64,000 bases of DNA from positions 1 to 64,000 of the forward strand of contig CANJKZ010001022.1 of assembly GCA_947471745.1 (NCBI GenBank), in the 5' to 3' direction. Source of the DNA: Closterium sp. Naga37s-1 (lineage: Eukaryota; Streptophyta; Zygnematophyceae; Desmidiales; Closteriaceae). Numbering within the stretch: position 1 is the first letter of the stretch; each line of letters opens with the position of its first letter. A model generated the notes under the pieces. That model had not been told where the DNA came from. It did no database searches and was given only the letters and a program-made list of their open reading frames with translations. Below are positions 1-8,130 of the stretch, piece by piece. Position numbers and translations under genes: made by a program.

Positions 1-1645
1 CTAGTGTGTGCAAAATTGCAAGAACAAGGGCCTAGAGTGTGCAAATAGCAAGAACAGGGCCTAGCGAGTGCTAAATTGCAAAACAAGGGCCTAGCGAGTG
101 CTAAATTGCAAGAACAAGGCCCTAGCGTGTGAAAAATAGCAAGAACAAGAGCCTAGCGTGGCAAATTGCAAGAACAAGGGCCTAGCGTGTGCAAAATTCA
201 AGAACAAAGGGCCTAGCGTGTGTAAAATTGCAGAACAAGGGCCTAGCGTGTGCAAAATTGCAAGAACAAGGGCAATGCTAGTACAAAATTGCAAGAACAA
301 GGCCTATCGTGTGCAAAATTGCAAGAACAAGGGCCTAGCGTGTGCAAAAATTGCAAGAACAAGGGCCTAGCGTGTGCAAAATAGCAAGAACAGGGCCTAG
401 CGTGTGCAAAACTGCAAGAACAAGGGCCTAGCGTGTGCAAAATTGGAAGAACAAGGGCCTAGCCTGTGCAAAATTGCAAGAACAAGGGCCCTAGCGTGTG
501 CCAAATAGGGCAAGAACAGGTCCTAGTCGTGTGCAAAATTGCAAGACAAGGGACTAGTTGGTGCAAGTTGCAAGAACATAGGGCTCTAGCGTGTGCAAAT
601 AGCAAGAACATGGCCTAGCGGATGCTAAATACAAGAACCAGGCCTAGCGAGTGCTAAATTGCAAGAACAAGGCCCTAGCGTGTGAAAAATACCAGAACGA
701 GCCTAGCGTGCAAAATTGGCAAGAACAAGGGCCTAGCAGTGCAAAACATTCAAGAACAGGGCCTAGCTGTGCAAAATTGCAAGAACAAGGGCCTAGCGTG
801 TGCAAATTGCTAAAACAAGGCCTAGCAATGTTCATAAATTGCAAGAAAAAAGGGCCTAGCGTGTTGCAATAATTGCAAGAACAAGGGCCCTAGCATGTGC
901 ATAACATTGCAAGAACAAGGGCCGAGCGTGTGCAAATAGCCAAGAACACAAGGGCCTAGCGAGTGCAAAACTGACAAGTAACAAGGTCCTGCGTGTGCAA
1001 ATTGGAAGAAAGGGCCAGCCTGTGCAAAAATTGCAAAGAACAAGGGCCTAGCGTGTGCAAAATGCAAGAACAAGGGCCTGCGTGTGCAAAATTGCAAGAA
1101 CAAGGGCCTAGTGTGTGCAAAATTGCAAGAATAAGGCCTAGCTGTGCAAAATAGCAAGAACAGGGCCTAGCGGGTGCAAAATAGCAAGAACAAAGGGCCT
1201 AGCGATGTGCGAAAATTGCAAGAACAAGGGCCTAGCGGTGCAAAATTGCAAGAACAAGGCCTAGCAGGTGCAAAATTGCAAGAACAAAGGCCTAGCGTGT
1301 GCAAAATTAGCAAGAATAAGGGCCTAGCGTGTGCAAAATTGCAAGACAAGGGCCTACGAGTGCAAAATTGCAAGAACAAGGGCCTAGCGTGTGCAAAATT
1401 GCAAGAACAAAGGCCCTAGCGTGTGCAAAATAGCAAGAACACGGGCCTACGTGTGCGAAATTGCAAGAACAAGGGCCTACATGTGCAACATAGAAAGAAC
1501 AAGGGCCTAGCGTGGTGCAAAACTGCAAGAACAAGGGCCTAGCGTGTGCAAAATAGCAGACAAAGGGCCTAGCGAGTGCAAAACTGCAAGAACAAGGGCC
1601 TAGCGTGTGCAAAATTGGAAGAACAAGGGCCTAGCCTGTGCAAAA
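1..1645 (+). repeat. 31-bp satellite array, degraded or error-rich segment
   Basis: Tandem copies of the 31-bp monomer that fills the rest of the window. The monomer starts GGGCCTAGCG, has a core TGCAAAATTGCA at monomer positions 13-24 and ends AGAACAA. Unlike all later arrays, this part carries frequent single-base insertions and deletions (for example 'aacagggcc' for 'aacaagggcc', or 'gcaaatagc' for 'gcaaaatagc'), so monomer lengths vary. The order of monomer variants over the first ~690 bases follows 8896 to about 9590. No gene is visible; short ORFs here are frame accidents of the repeat. The last 5 bases, CAAAA (1641-1645), are the left TSD of element 1. Confidence 0.95.
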
Positions 1646-1875
1646 TGTTGAGTGATGCTACCATTCGCATTCACGTCTGTCTGCCTCCCATCATATGTTC
1701 GTGCGTTGCATGCGTGTTGTGAGTGTGTGCAAGAATTTGTGTTTTGTGCGGTTTGGTTTTTCTGAGTGTGTGTGTGAATGTTATTTGGCTTGAGCAGATA
1801 TCTGAAGTGACTCCTCTGCTCAAGAGCTTTCCGAGGAACCAAGTATCGCTTCAATCGGAGCACGAACTAGAAAGT

Positions 1876-1895
1876 TACGAACGTTGGAGTTCGTA
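1876..1895 (+). promoter_or_regulatory. inverted repeat in the U3-like part of the LTR
   Basis: Arms TACGAAC (1876-1882) and GTTCGTA (1889-1895) are perfect reverse complements around a 6-base spacer GTTGGA. The segment is kept in every LTR copy in the window except for changes just outside it. It could be a dimeric transcription-factor site or a small hairpin. No known element is matched with certainty. Confidence 0.4.
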
Positions 1896-2339
1896 TGCTT
1901 TTGATATTTGGTTGTGGTGACTATGGGAAGTTGTGGGGTTGACTCAATATGGGGTACAGACTTTTGGGGGTTGGGAAATTCGTCTTTTCTACTGTAGTTG
2001 CTGCCAAATGGTTGGGAGAAACCAAACCAGGTTGGCAAGTGTGGCCAAGTTGGGTTGAGGTGGATTGTGGAGGTTGGGATAGTGACAAAGGTCAAAGTTG
2101 GGTTGCCTATGGGGAAGGGAATTGTATGGCATGGGGTTTCCTTGGTTGGGGACTCTCTTGGGACCTTCCCTCTCGTCCTCCTTATCCCTTCCACCTGGTT
2201 TAGTGCTACTCTAATTCTCTTGTGTGAACTTGTGTGAACTTTGTGATTGAGTTAAGTTCTTATGGCAGCATACCCCCCTGTGCGCCGAAATTGATAAGTC
2301 GAGATTTACTTCACCTCTTGATACGTTTCAACTTGGGAA

Positions 2340-2364
2340 TTGTAGCCACGGAGTAGGGCTACAA
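2340..2364 (+). promoter_or_regulatory. LTR stem-loop, 8-bp arms
   Basis: TTGTAGCC (2340-2347) pairs perfectly with GGCTACAA (2357-2364) around a 9-base loop. A TATATG sequence follows at 2367-2372. In the divergent type B LTRs (elements 3 and 4) the inner 5 bp TAGCC/GGCTA are kept although surrounding bases differ. This suggests a retained RNA or DNA structure, possibly in the R or U5 part of the transcript. Function is inferred only. Confidence 0.45.
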
Positions 2365-2514
2365 CATATATGAGTTTAGTGAAGTTTAGACTGTGCACGT
2401 TTCGTCGACGGCGTTTCTTGTGAGCGCAACTATTCTGTCCAGAAATAGGGACCAACGATTTTGAGAAATTTAGGCACCTAATCTTCATAGACTCCGTCCT
2501 TAGTCTCTAACAAG

Positions 2515-2526
2515 TGGTATCAGAGC
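2515..2526 (+). other. primer-binding site (initiator Met tRNA type), element 1
   Basis: TGGTATCAGAGC begins 2 bases after the 5' LTR. This is the common plant copia sequence complementary to the 3' end of initiator methionine tRNA, which primes minus-strand synthesis. The same 12 bases lie at the equivalent place in elements 2, 3 and 4. Confidence 0.93.
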
Positions 2527-2582
2527 TGATTAAGGACCTTGTGGAGAGTCTACTGAAGTGTGAAGACCCTCCTAGACCCACC

Positions 2583-2603
2583 ATGGCCTGTGGGCGTGCC
2601 TAA
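2583..2603 (+). promoter_or_regulatory. upstream ORF of 6 codons in the leader, element 1
   Basis: An ATG in a strong initiation context (CACCATGG) opens a 6-codon frame (MACGRA, stop at 2601-2603), 145 bases before the polyprotein ATG. It is present in all four elements whose leader is visible; in element 2 only the last residue changes (A to S). A scanning ribosome would be expected to meet it first, so it may limit or time translation of the polyprotein. No other function is apparent. Confidence 0.5.
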
Positions 2604-2748
2604 GTGGAGTTCTGGAGGTTGGATGTGACTTCCGCTAAGGGGAAACTCTGCCGAAATTTCGTTGGCGCTGACACTTGTGAAGATTGTGTGGATCTACATT
2701 GTGACCAGCAAAAGGGGGAGCTGAAACCTCTGATTGGGAGCAGAGGAG

Positions 2749-5700
2749 ATGAATCAAGGGAGTGGAGATGCAGCTGAGAAGAGGAGTGAGCCGCCACCAT
2801 CCAAGATTGAAGCTTTGGATGGCTCCAACTATGAGGAATGGAGCGGGCGGATGCGGAGCGCCTTCAAGCGCTACAAGCTGCTGAAAATTGCAATGGGAGA
2901 GGAGAAGATGCCGGGGGAAGGAGATGCCCGCGATCGGTGGATTGAGAAGAGCGCGGTGCTGTACGACCTCATCCTCCAATCGGTCAACAACGACATGTTC
3001 CAGCACATCAAGGATTTGGTGGAGTTGGATGATTCCGGACCGAAGGCATGGAAGCTGCTACGCGACGTGATTCAGCCCAACACGCTGCCGATGGTGATTG
3101 TGTTGGAGAAGGAGTTGGCTGCCCTCTCCATGAAACCGGGAGATGATGTGAAACCGGTCCTTGACAAGATCAAGGACACCTATGCGAGGATGGCAGCGGC
3201 GGGCAGCGAAGTGTCGCAGATGCAACAGTGCACCAAGATCATCTCGGTGCTCGACAACTCGTGGGACAACCTCATCCCCACCCTCAACGTTCAGCAGGAC
3301 AAATGGACGCCTGAGTGGCTACGGCAGCAGATTCTGCAGGAGGACTTCCGCAGACGCCACACGGGAGGTGGTGCTGCCAACAAAACTGCTGAGGGGTATG
3401 GAGCTGCAGGAGGCAGCAGAGGAAGAGGGGGAGGGAGAGGCCGAGGCCGTGGGAGAGGCTTTGGCAGAGGGAGAGGCCGAGGTGACTACAATGAGGGGCA
3501 TGGGAGCTCTGGTGGCAGGGGGAGCACCCGAATGGAGGGTGCGTGCTGGTACTGCAAGAAGGCTGGACACCCGTGGTTCAAGTGTTTCAGCCGGCCTGAG
3601 GGATGGGCCCCTCCAGGCATGAAGCCGCCAAGTGGTGAACGTGCACGCGGTGGCGCTGTGCAAGGTTCAGGTGCACAAGGTGATGGTGCACAAGGTAAAG
3701 CCCACCCTGGGATGTTCCTCATGGTTGAGGATGTGCAAGGGAGTGGGGGTGATGTGGGTTCAGTTGGGAAGGTTGTGATGCACCCCCTCACTCACTGGGT
3801 GATCGATTCAGGTTGCACGAGTCATATGACCCCACGGGCAGATTTGCTTGATGAGGTAAAACCTCCTGGGAAGATCAAGTTTGTGGCTGCCGCTTCAGGT
3901 GCTTTGCTCCCTGTGATTGGTGTTGGGAATGCCAAGGTGATGGGAGCCAATGGAGAGCTTGTGGGGCTTGGGAATGTGCTGTTGGTTGAAGGTTTGTCCG
4001 CTAACCTTCTTTCTGTGCGCCGGCTGCAGAAGAGCAAGGCTGAAGTTACCTTCGGCCCAACCAGCTGCCGTGCAAAGCTTGGGAAGTTGCTGCTGTGGAA
4101 CTTGGAGGAGAAGAGCAGCTGCATCAAGGACTTGTGGCAGCTGCCCATCATCCCTTGGAAGGGGAAACCACCAGCAACGGCAAAGGCAGCGGCAGCGGCT
4201 AAAGCAACTGCGGGAGGAGAGGAGACTGCACCAACTGCTGGGGCCCTGGATGCAGTCAAGAAGGTGCAGCAGCCACAACAGCCACATGGTGAGGTGCTTG
4301 CTGGTGTGGATGCGACAGCTGCATGGGCAAAGGCTTCATCTGGGAGTGGTGAGGCTGATTGGGAGACGTGGCATGAGAGGCTGTGCCATGTGAACATTCC
4401 TATGCTGCAGAAGTTGGTAAAGGATGGGTGCTTGAAGGGGCTGGAGGTGAAGGGGGGAGCAAAGGAGATTGGGAGCTGCCCTACCTGCCTTGAGACCAAA
4501 TTCACGAAGTTTCCCTTCAGCAGCAGCACAGGACCAGCCAAGGCACCACTTGAACTAGTGCACATGGATGTGGTGGGCCCCACGAGGGCCCTTTCTCTCT
4601 CGGGCAGCCGCTACTTCTTGACGATTGTGGACGACCACACGCGTGCGGTGTGGGTGTACCCTCTCAAGACTAAGGGGGAGGTGGCAGCGGCTGTTCTTAA
4701 GGAGTGGATGCCGAGAGCACAAAGGGAAAGCGGACACAAGGTGAAGGTGATCCGCACTGACAACGGAGGAGAGTTCATCGGCGCTGATTTTGAGAAGGAG
4801 CTGAAGCGGAAGGGGATCCAGCATCAGCTCACAGTGCCTTACAACCCTCAGCAGAATGGCGTGGCTGAGCGGTTCAACCGGACCCTGCAGGAAGGTGCTC
4901 GCACTCTCCTTGGGCGTGCAGGGCTGCCGGATCCGTTTTGGGTGACAGCACTGCGGCAGGTCGTTGTTGTGAAGAACAGGGTGCTGGCGACTGTGGGGGA
5001 CAAGCAGTGGGTCCCCTACACCAAGTGGTATGGGATTGCACCAGCTGTGAACATGCTGAGAGCCTTTGGGTGCATGGTGGTGTTTCATGTGCCTAAGGAG
5101 AAGAGGGGAAAACTGGAAGCTTCTGGGAGATGGGGTGTGCACTTGGGGCTTGCTAAGGATCACAAGGGCTGGCTGATTTGGGACTTGACCAGCCAGCAGC
5201 TGACTGTGTCAAGGGATGTGAAGTTCCTTGAGTCCTTGTACTACAAGGAGTGGAAGCAGCAGCAGCAGCAGAAGCTTCCAACGACACCGCTAATTGTCGA
5301 GGCCGATGAGGTGCAGCGGCCTTCAAGGCAAGTGGAGGTTTCTGTCTCTGAGAATGAGATCTCTGGGGTGACAGAGGATGGGGGAGAACCTGAGGTGGAG
5401 GAGCAGCAGCAGCAGCAACAGCAGCAGCAGCCGCAGCAGCAGGAGGAGCAAGGTGCTCCACAAGGTGCCGGACGTACGGCTGACCGTCCTAGGAGGGATG
5501 TGCGCCCTCCTAACAGGCTGACCTATGCAAGCCGTGGCAAGCCAAAGGTGGTAAGGGCTGGGAGTGTGGCTGAGCAGTGTGATGAGGATGAGATAGCACA
5601 CTGCTACTGGGCAGCCGTCCCTGAGCCCAAGACGCTAGCTGAGGCATTGAGCGGGCCCGATGCTGAAAAGTGGAAGCAGAGTGTGAAGGAGGAGTATGAT

Positions 5701-7206
5701 TCTCTGCTAGAGAATGAGACGTGGGAGCTGTGTGAGCTGCCACCCGGGAAGAAGGCCATTTCTTCCAAGCTGATTTTCAGGCACAAGTACGGACCTGATG
5801 GGGCGCTGACCCGCTACAAGTCAAGGCTTGTGGCTAAGGGGTTTCAGCAGACAAAGGGAAAGGACTTCAACGAGCTCTATGCTCCTGTGGGGAAAGGCAC
5901 AACACTTCGGGTGTCATTGGCAATGGCAGCATACCGTGGATGGCGGGTGAAGCAGATGGACATCACCACCGCCTTCCTCAATGGGATCATTCTGGAGGAG
6001 CTGTACATGTTACAGCCTGAGGGCTTGGATGATGGGAGCGGCAGGGTGTGCAGGCTGAAGAAGGCCATCTATGGCCTGAAGCAGGCTCCTCGTGCATGGT
6101 ACCACAAGTTAGAGGAGACTCTGCTGGCTGGGGGTTTCAAGAAGAGTGAGTGTGATCACAGCTTGTTCCTGCTGCAGGAGAAGGAGCAGTTTCTCATGCT
6201 CCTGGTGTATGTGGATGACATCCTGCTCTTCTCTGAGTCGTCTGCAATGATTGAGCATGTGGAGGAGATGCTGGAGATGCAGTTTAAGTGCTCCAAGATG
6301 GGAGATGTGAAGTACTATTTAGGGATGCATGTGGAGAGGGACCTTGACAAGGGAGTGTTGAGGTTGCACCAGAGAAAGTATTGTGAGGGGCTGGCTGAGA
6401 AGTATGGGCTGCAAGATGGAGGAAAGCCAGCCACCCCACTGCCTTCGGGGTTCACTGTAGAGCCCTGTGCTGATGAGGAGGTGGTGGGTGAGAGTGACAG
6501 GAAACTTTTTCATTCCATGGTTGGGGCACTCAACTATGCGGCTAACCACACACGGCCTGACATTGCCTTTGCAACATCCAGGCTTGCCAGTGTGGTTTCA
6601 CGCCCCAGTCATGAGCAGCTGGAAGCGGCCAAGAGGTTGGTCCGCTATGTGAGTGCAACGGCATCAGTGGGTTTGGAGTACAGTGCTGTGAGGCAGAGGC
6701 TGCAGAGGAGTGCAGCTGATTTGAGCAAGGGGGAGATGCTCCTGACCTGCTACACTGACGCTAGCTTCAACTCGGTGAAAGCGGATGGCACCAGCATTGG
6801 AGGCTATGTGTGCCTGTTCGGAGGTGGTGCAGTGAGCTGGCGCAGTAAGAAGCAGAATGAGGTGGGGCAGTCCTCGTGTGAGACAGAGTACATGGCCCTG
6901 CATCATGGGGCAAAGGAGGTGGTGTGGCTGAGGCGTTTGTTGGAGGAGATTGGAGTTGGTCAGAGGGAGCCGACTGTGATTTTCTGTGACAATGAGTCGG
7001 CGGTGAAGCTAGCGAAGAATGCTTGTCTTCATGGGCTGACCAAACACATCAGGCCTAAGTGGCACTGGGTGAGGAGGCTCCTGGACAAGGAGGTGCGGCT
7101 GGAGATTGTGAAGACCCATCAGCAGGCGGCTGACATTCTCACCAAGCGCCTGGCTGAATCTGAGCATTGGAAGGGCATGAAGCTTGCTGGGATGAGTGTG
7201 CATTGA
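2749..7206 (+). CDS. copia Gag-Pol polyprotein, element 1 (1485 aa)
   Basis: A single uninterrupted ORF encodes all retrotransposition proteins. The first in-frame ATG is at 2749; an upstream in-frame TTG at 2734 is not expected to be used in a eukaryote. In order: a Gag region of the UBN2/Retrotran_gag type (about 15-215); an Arg-Gly box (about 221-246); a CCHC zinc knuckle C-x2-C-x4-H-x4-C (266-279); protease with DSG at 353; GAG-pre-integrase zinc site H542, H547, C577, C580; integrase triad D607, D671, E707 (D,D-35-E); a poly-Gln tract (about 886-898); reverse transcriptase (about 975-1220) with D1071 and YVDD 1154-1157; RNase H with D1337, E1380, D1414, D1462. Ty1/copia assignment is firm from domain order. 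Gag and Pol share one frame with no frameshift site seen, so the extra Gag usually required must arise otherwise, for example by splicing (not demonstrated). Confidence 0.97.
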   Translation: MNQGSGDAAEKRSEPPPSKIEALDGSNYEEWSGRMRSAFKRYKLLKIAMGEEKMPGEGDARDRWIEKSAVLYDLILQSVNNDMFQHIKDLVELDDSGPKAWKLLRDVIQPNTLPMVIVLEKELAALSMKPGDDVKPVLDKIKDTYARMAAAGSEVSQMQQCTKIISVLDNSWDNLIPTLNVQQDKWTPEWLRQQILQEDFRRRHTGGGAANKTAEGYGAAGGSRGRGGGRGRGRGRGFGRGRGRGDYNEGHGSSGGRGSTRMEGACWYCKKAGHPWFKCFSRPEGWAPPGMKPPSGERARGGAVQGSGAQGDGAQGKAHPGMFLMVEDVQGSGGDVGSVGKVVMHPLTHWVIDSGCTSHMTPRADLLDEVKPPGKIKFVAAASGALLPVIGVGNAKVMGANGELVGLGNVLLVEGLSANLLSVRRLQKSKAEVTFGPTSCRAKLGKLLLWNLEEKSSCIKDLWQLPIIPWKGKPPATAKAAAAAKATAGGEETAPTAGALDAVKKVQQPQQPHGEVLAGVDATAAWAKASSGSGEADWETWHERLCHVNIPMLQKLVKDGCLKGLEVKGGAKEIGSCPTCLETKFTKFPFSSSTGPAKAPLELVHMDVVGPTRALSLSGSRYFLTIVDDHTRAVWVYPLKTKGEVAAAVLKEWMPRAQRESGHKVKVIRTDNGGEFIGADFEKELKRKGIQHQLTVPYNPQQNGVAERFNRTLQEGARTLLGRAGLPDPFWVTALRQVVVVKNRVLATVGDKQWVPYTKWYGIAPAVNMLRAFGCMVVFHVPKEKRGKLEASGRWGVHLGLAKDHKGWLIWDLTSQQLTVSRDVKFLESLYYKEWKQQQQQKLPTTPLIVEADEVQRPSRQVEVSVSENEISGVTEDGGEPEVEEQQQQQQQQQPQQQEEQGAPQGAGRTADRPRRDVRPPNRLTYASRGKPKVVRAGSVAEQCDEDEIAHCYWAAVPEPKTLAEALSGPDAEKWKQSVKEEYDSLLENETWELCELPPGKKAISSKLIFRHKYGPDGALTRYKSRLVAKGFQQTKGKDFNELYAPVGKGTTLRVSLAMAAYRGWRVKQMDITTAFLNGIILEELYMLQPEGLDDGSGRVCRLKKAIYGLKQAPRAWYHKLEETLLAGGFKKSECDHSLFLLQEKEQFLMLLVYVDDILLFSESSAMIEHVEEMLEMQFKCSKMGDVKYYLGMHVERDLDKGVLRLHQRKYCEGLAEKYGLQDGGKPATPLPSGFTVEPCADEEVVGESDRKLFHSMVGALNYAANHTRPDIAFATSRLASVVSRPSHEQLEAAKRLVRYVSATASVGLEYSAVRQRLQRSAADLSKGEMLLTCYTDASFNSVKADGTSIGGYVCLFGGGAVSWRSKKQNEVGQSSCETEYMALHHGAKEVVWLRRLLEEIGVGQREPTVIFCDNESAVKLAKNACLHGLTKHIRPKWHWVRRLLDKEVRLEIVKTHQQAADILTKRLAESEHWKGMKLAGMSVH

Positions 7207-7251
7207 GGATGCATGCTTGATCTATGGCATGTGGGATGATGGTTGGCAGCC

Positions 7252-7263
7252 AGAGGGGGAGTT
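7252..7263 (+). other. polypurine tract, element 1
   Basis: AGAGGGGGAGTT directly abuts the 3' LTR. It is the expected RNase H-resistant primer for plus-strand synthesis. The 45-base stretch between the ORF stop and this tract holds nothing else recognisable. Confidence 0.9.
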
Positions 7264-8130
7264 TGTTGAGTGATGCTACCATTCGCATTCACGTCTGTCT
7301 GCCTCCCATCATATGTTCGTGCGTTGCATGCGTGTTGTGAGTGTGTGCAAGAATTTGTGTTTTGTGCGGTTTGGTTTTTCTGAGTGTGTGTGTGAATGTT
7401 ATTTGGCTTGAGCAGATATCTGAAGTGACTCCTCTGCTCAAGAGCTTTCCGAGGAACCAAGTATCGCTTCAATCGGAGCACGAACTAGAAAGTTACGAAC
7501 GTTGGAGTTCGTATGCTTTTGATATTTGGTTGTGGTGACTATGGGAAGTTGTGGGGTTGACTCAATATGGGGTACAGACTTTTGGGGGTTGGGAAATTCG
7601 TCTTTTCTACTGTAGTTGCTGCCAAATGGTTGGGAGAAACCAAACCAGGTTGGCAAGTGTGGCCAAGTTGGGTTGAGGTGGATTGTGGAGGTTGGGATAG
7701 TGACAAAGGTCAAAGTTGGGTTGCCTATGGGGAAGGGAATTGTATGGCATGGGGTTTCCTTGGTTGGGGACTCTCTTGGGACCTTCCCTCTCGTCCTCCT
7801 TATCCCTTCCACCTGGTTTAGTGCTACTCTAATTCTCTTGTGTGAACTTGTGTGAACTTTGTGATTGAGTTAAGTTCTTATGGCAGCATACCCCCCTGTG
7901 CGCCGAAATTGATAAGTCGAGATTTACTTCACCTCTTGATACGTTTCAACTTGGGAATTGTAGCCACGGAGTAGGGCTACAACATATATGAGTTTAGTGA
8001 AGTTTAGACTGTGCACGTTTCGTCGACGGCGTTTCTTGTGAGCGCAACTATTCTGTCCAGAAATAGGGACCAACGATTTTGAGAAATTTAGGCACCTAAT
8101 CTTCATAGACTCCGTCCTTAGTCTCTAACA
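7264..8130 (+). repeat. 3' LTR of element 1 (type A)
   Basis: 867 bp; I found no difference from the 5' LTR at 1646-2512 when reading them side by side. It is followed directly by the right TSD CAAAA (8131-8135) and clean satellite. Confidence 0.96.

Larger units (their letters stand above)
1646..2512 (+). repeat. 5' LTR of element 1 (type A)
   Basis: 867 bp beginning TGTTGAGTGATG and ending GTCTCTAACA, so the ends form an imperfect inverted repeat (TGTT.AG / CTAACA) with canonical TG...CA termini. The same sequence recurs at 7264-8130. The last ~275 bp are the 'type A' version, which differs strongly from the version in elements 3 and 4. As the 5' LTR it should hold the promoter and transcription start (family knowledge). 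A possible TATA-like TATATG lies at 2367-2372, but the start site cannot be fixed from sequence. Confidence 0.96.
1646..8130 (+). mobile_element. Ty1/copia LTR retrotransposon, element 1 (complete, intact)
   Basis: A complete 6485-bp element: LTR 1646-2512, primer-binding site 2515-2526, leader, one polyprotein ORF 2749-7206, polypurine tract 7252-7263, LTR 7264-8130. It is flanked by the perfect 5-bp TSD CAAAA (1641-1645 and 8131-8135), which lies at satellite monomer positions 15-19. The order integrase before reverse transcriptase places it in Ty1/copia (Pseudoviridae type). I saw no difference between the two LTRs, so the insertion is very recent. There is no env-like ORF. All parts needed for autonomous retrotransposition appear present; whether it is transcribed is unknown. 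Confidence 0.97.

Noticed and set aside
1820-2194. 124-codon minus-strand frame and 84/79-codon plus-strand frames in every LTR
   Set aside because: They recur only because the LTR recurs. They overlap each other on opposite strands, lack known domains and are not kept as a unit beyond the nearly identical LTR sequence.
2734-2748. Polyprotein start at the in-frame TTG at 2734 (and equivalents in the other elements)
   Set aside because: This is a eukaryotic element; the first in-frame ATG is 15 bases downstream, at 2749, and no reason for a non-ATG start is visible.
3822-4583. Long antisense frames (for example 253 and 202 codons) opposite the polyprotein
   Set aside because: Shadows of the GC-rich coding frame; composition is Ser/Pro/Leu-rich low complexity and no domain is recognisable.
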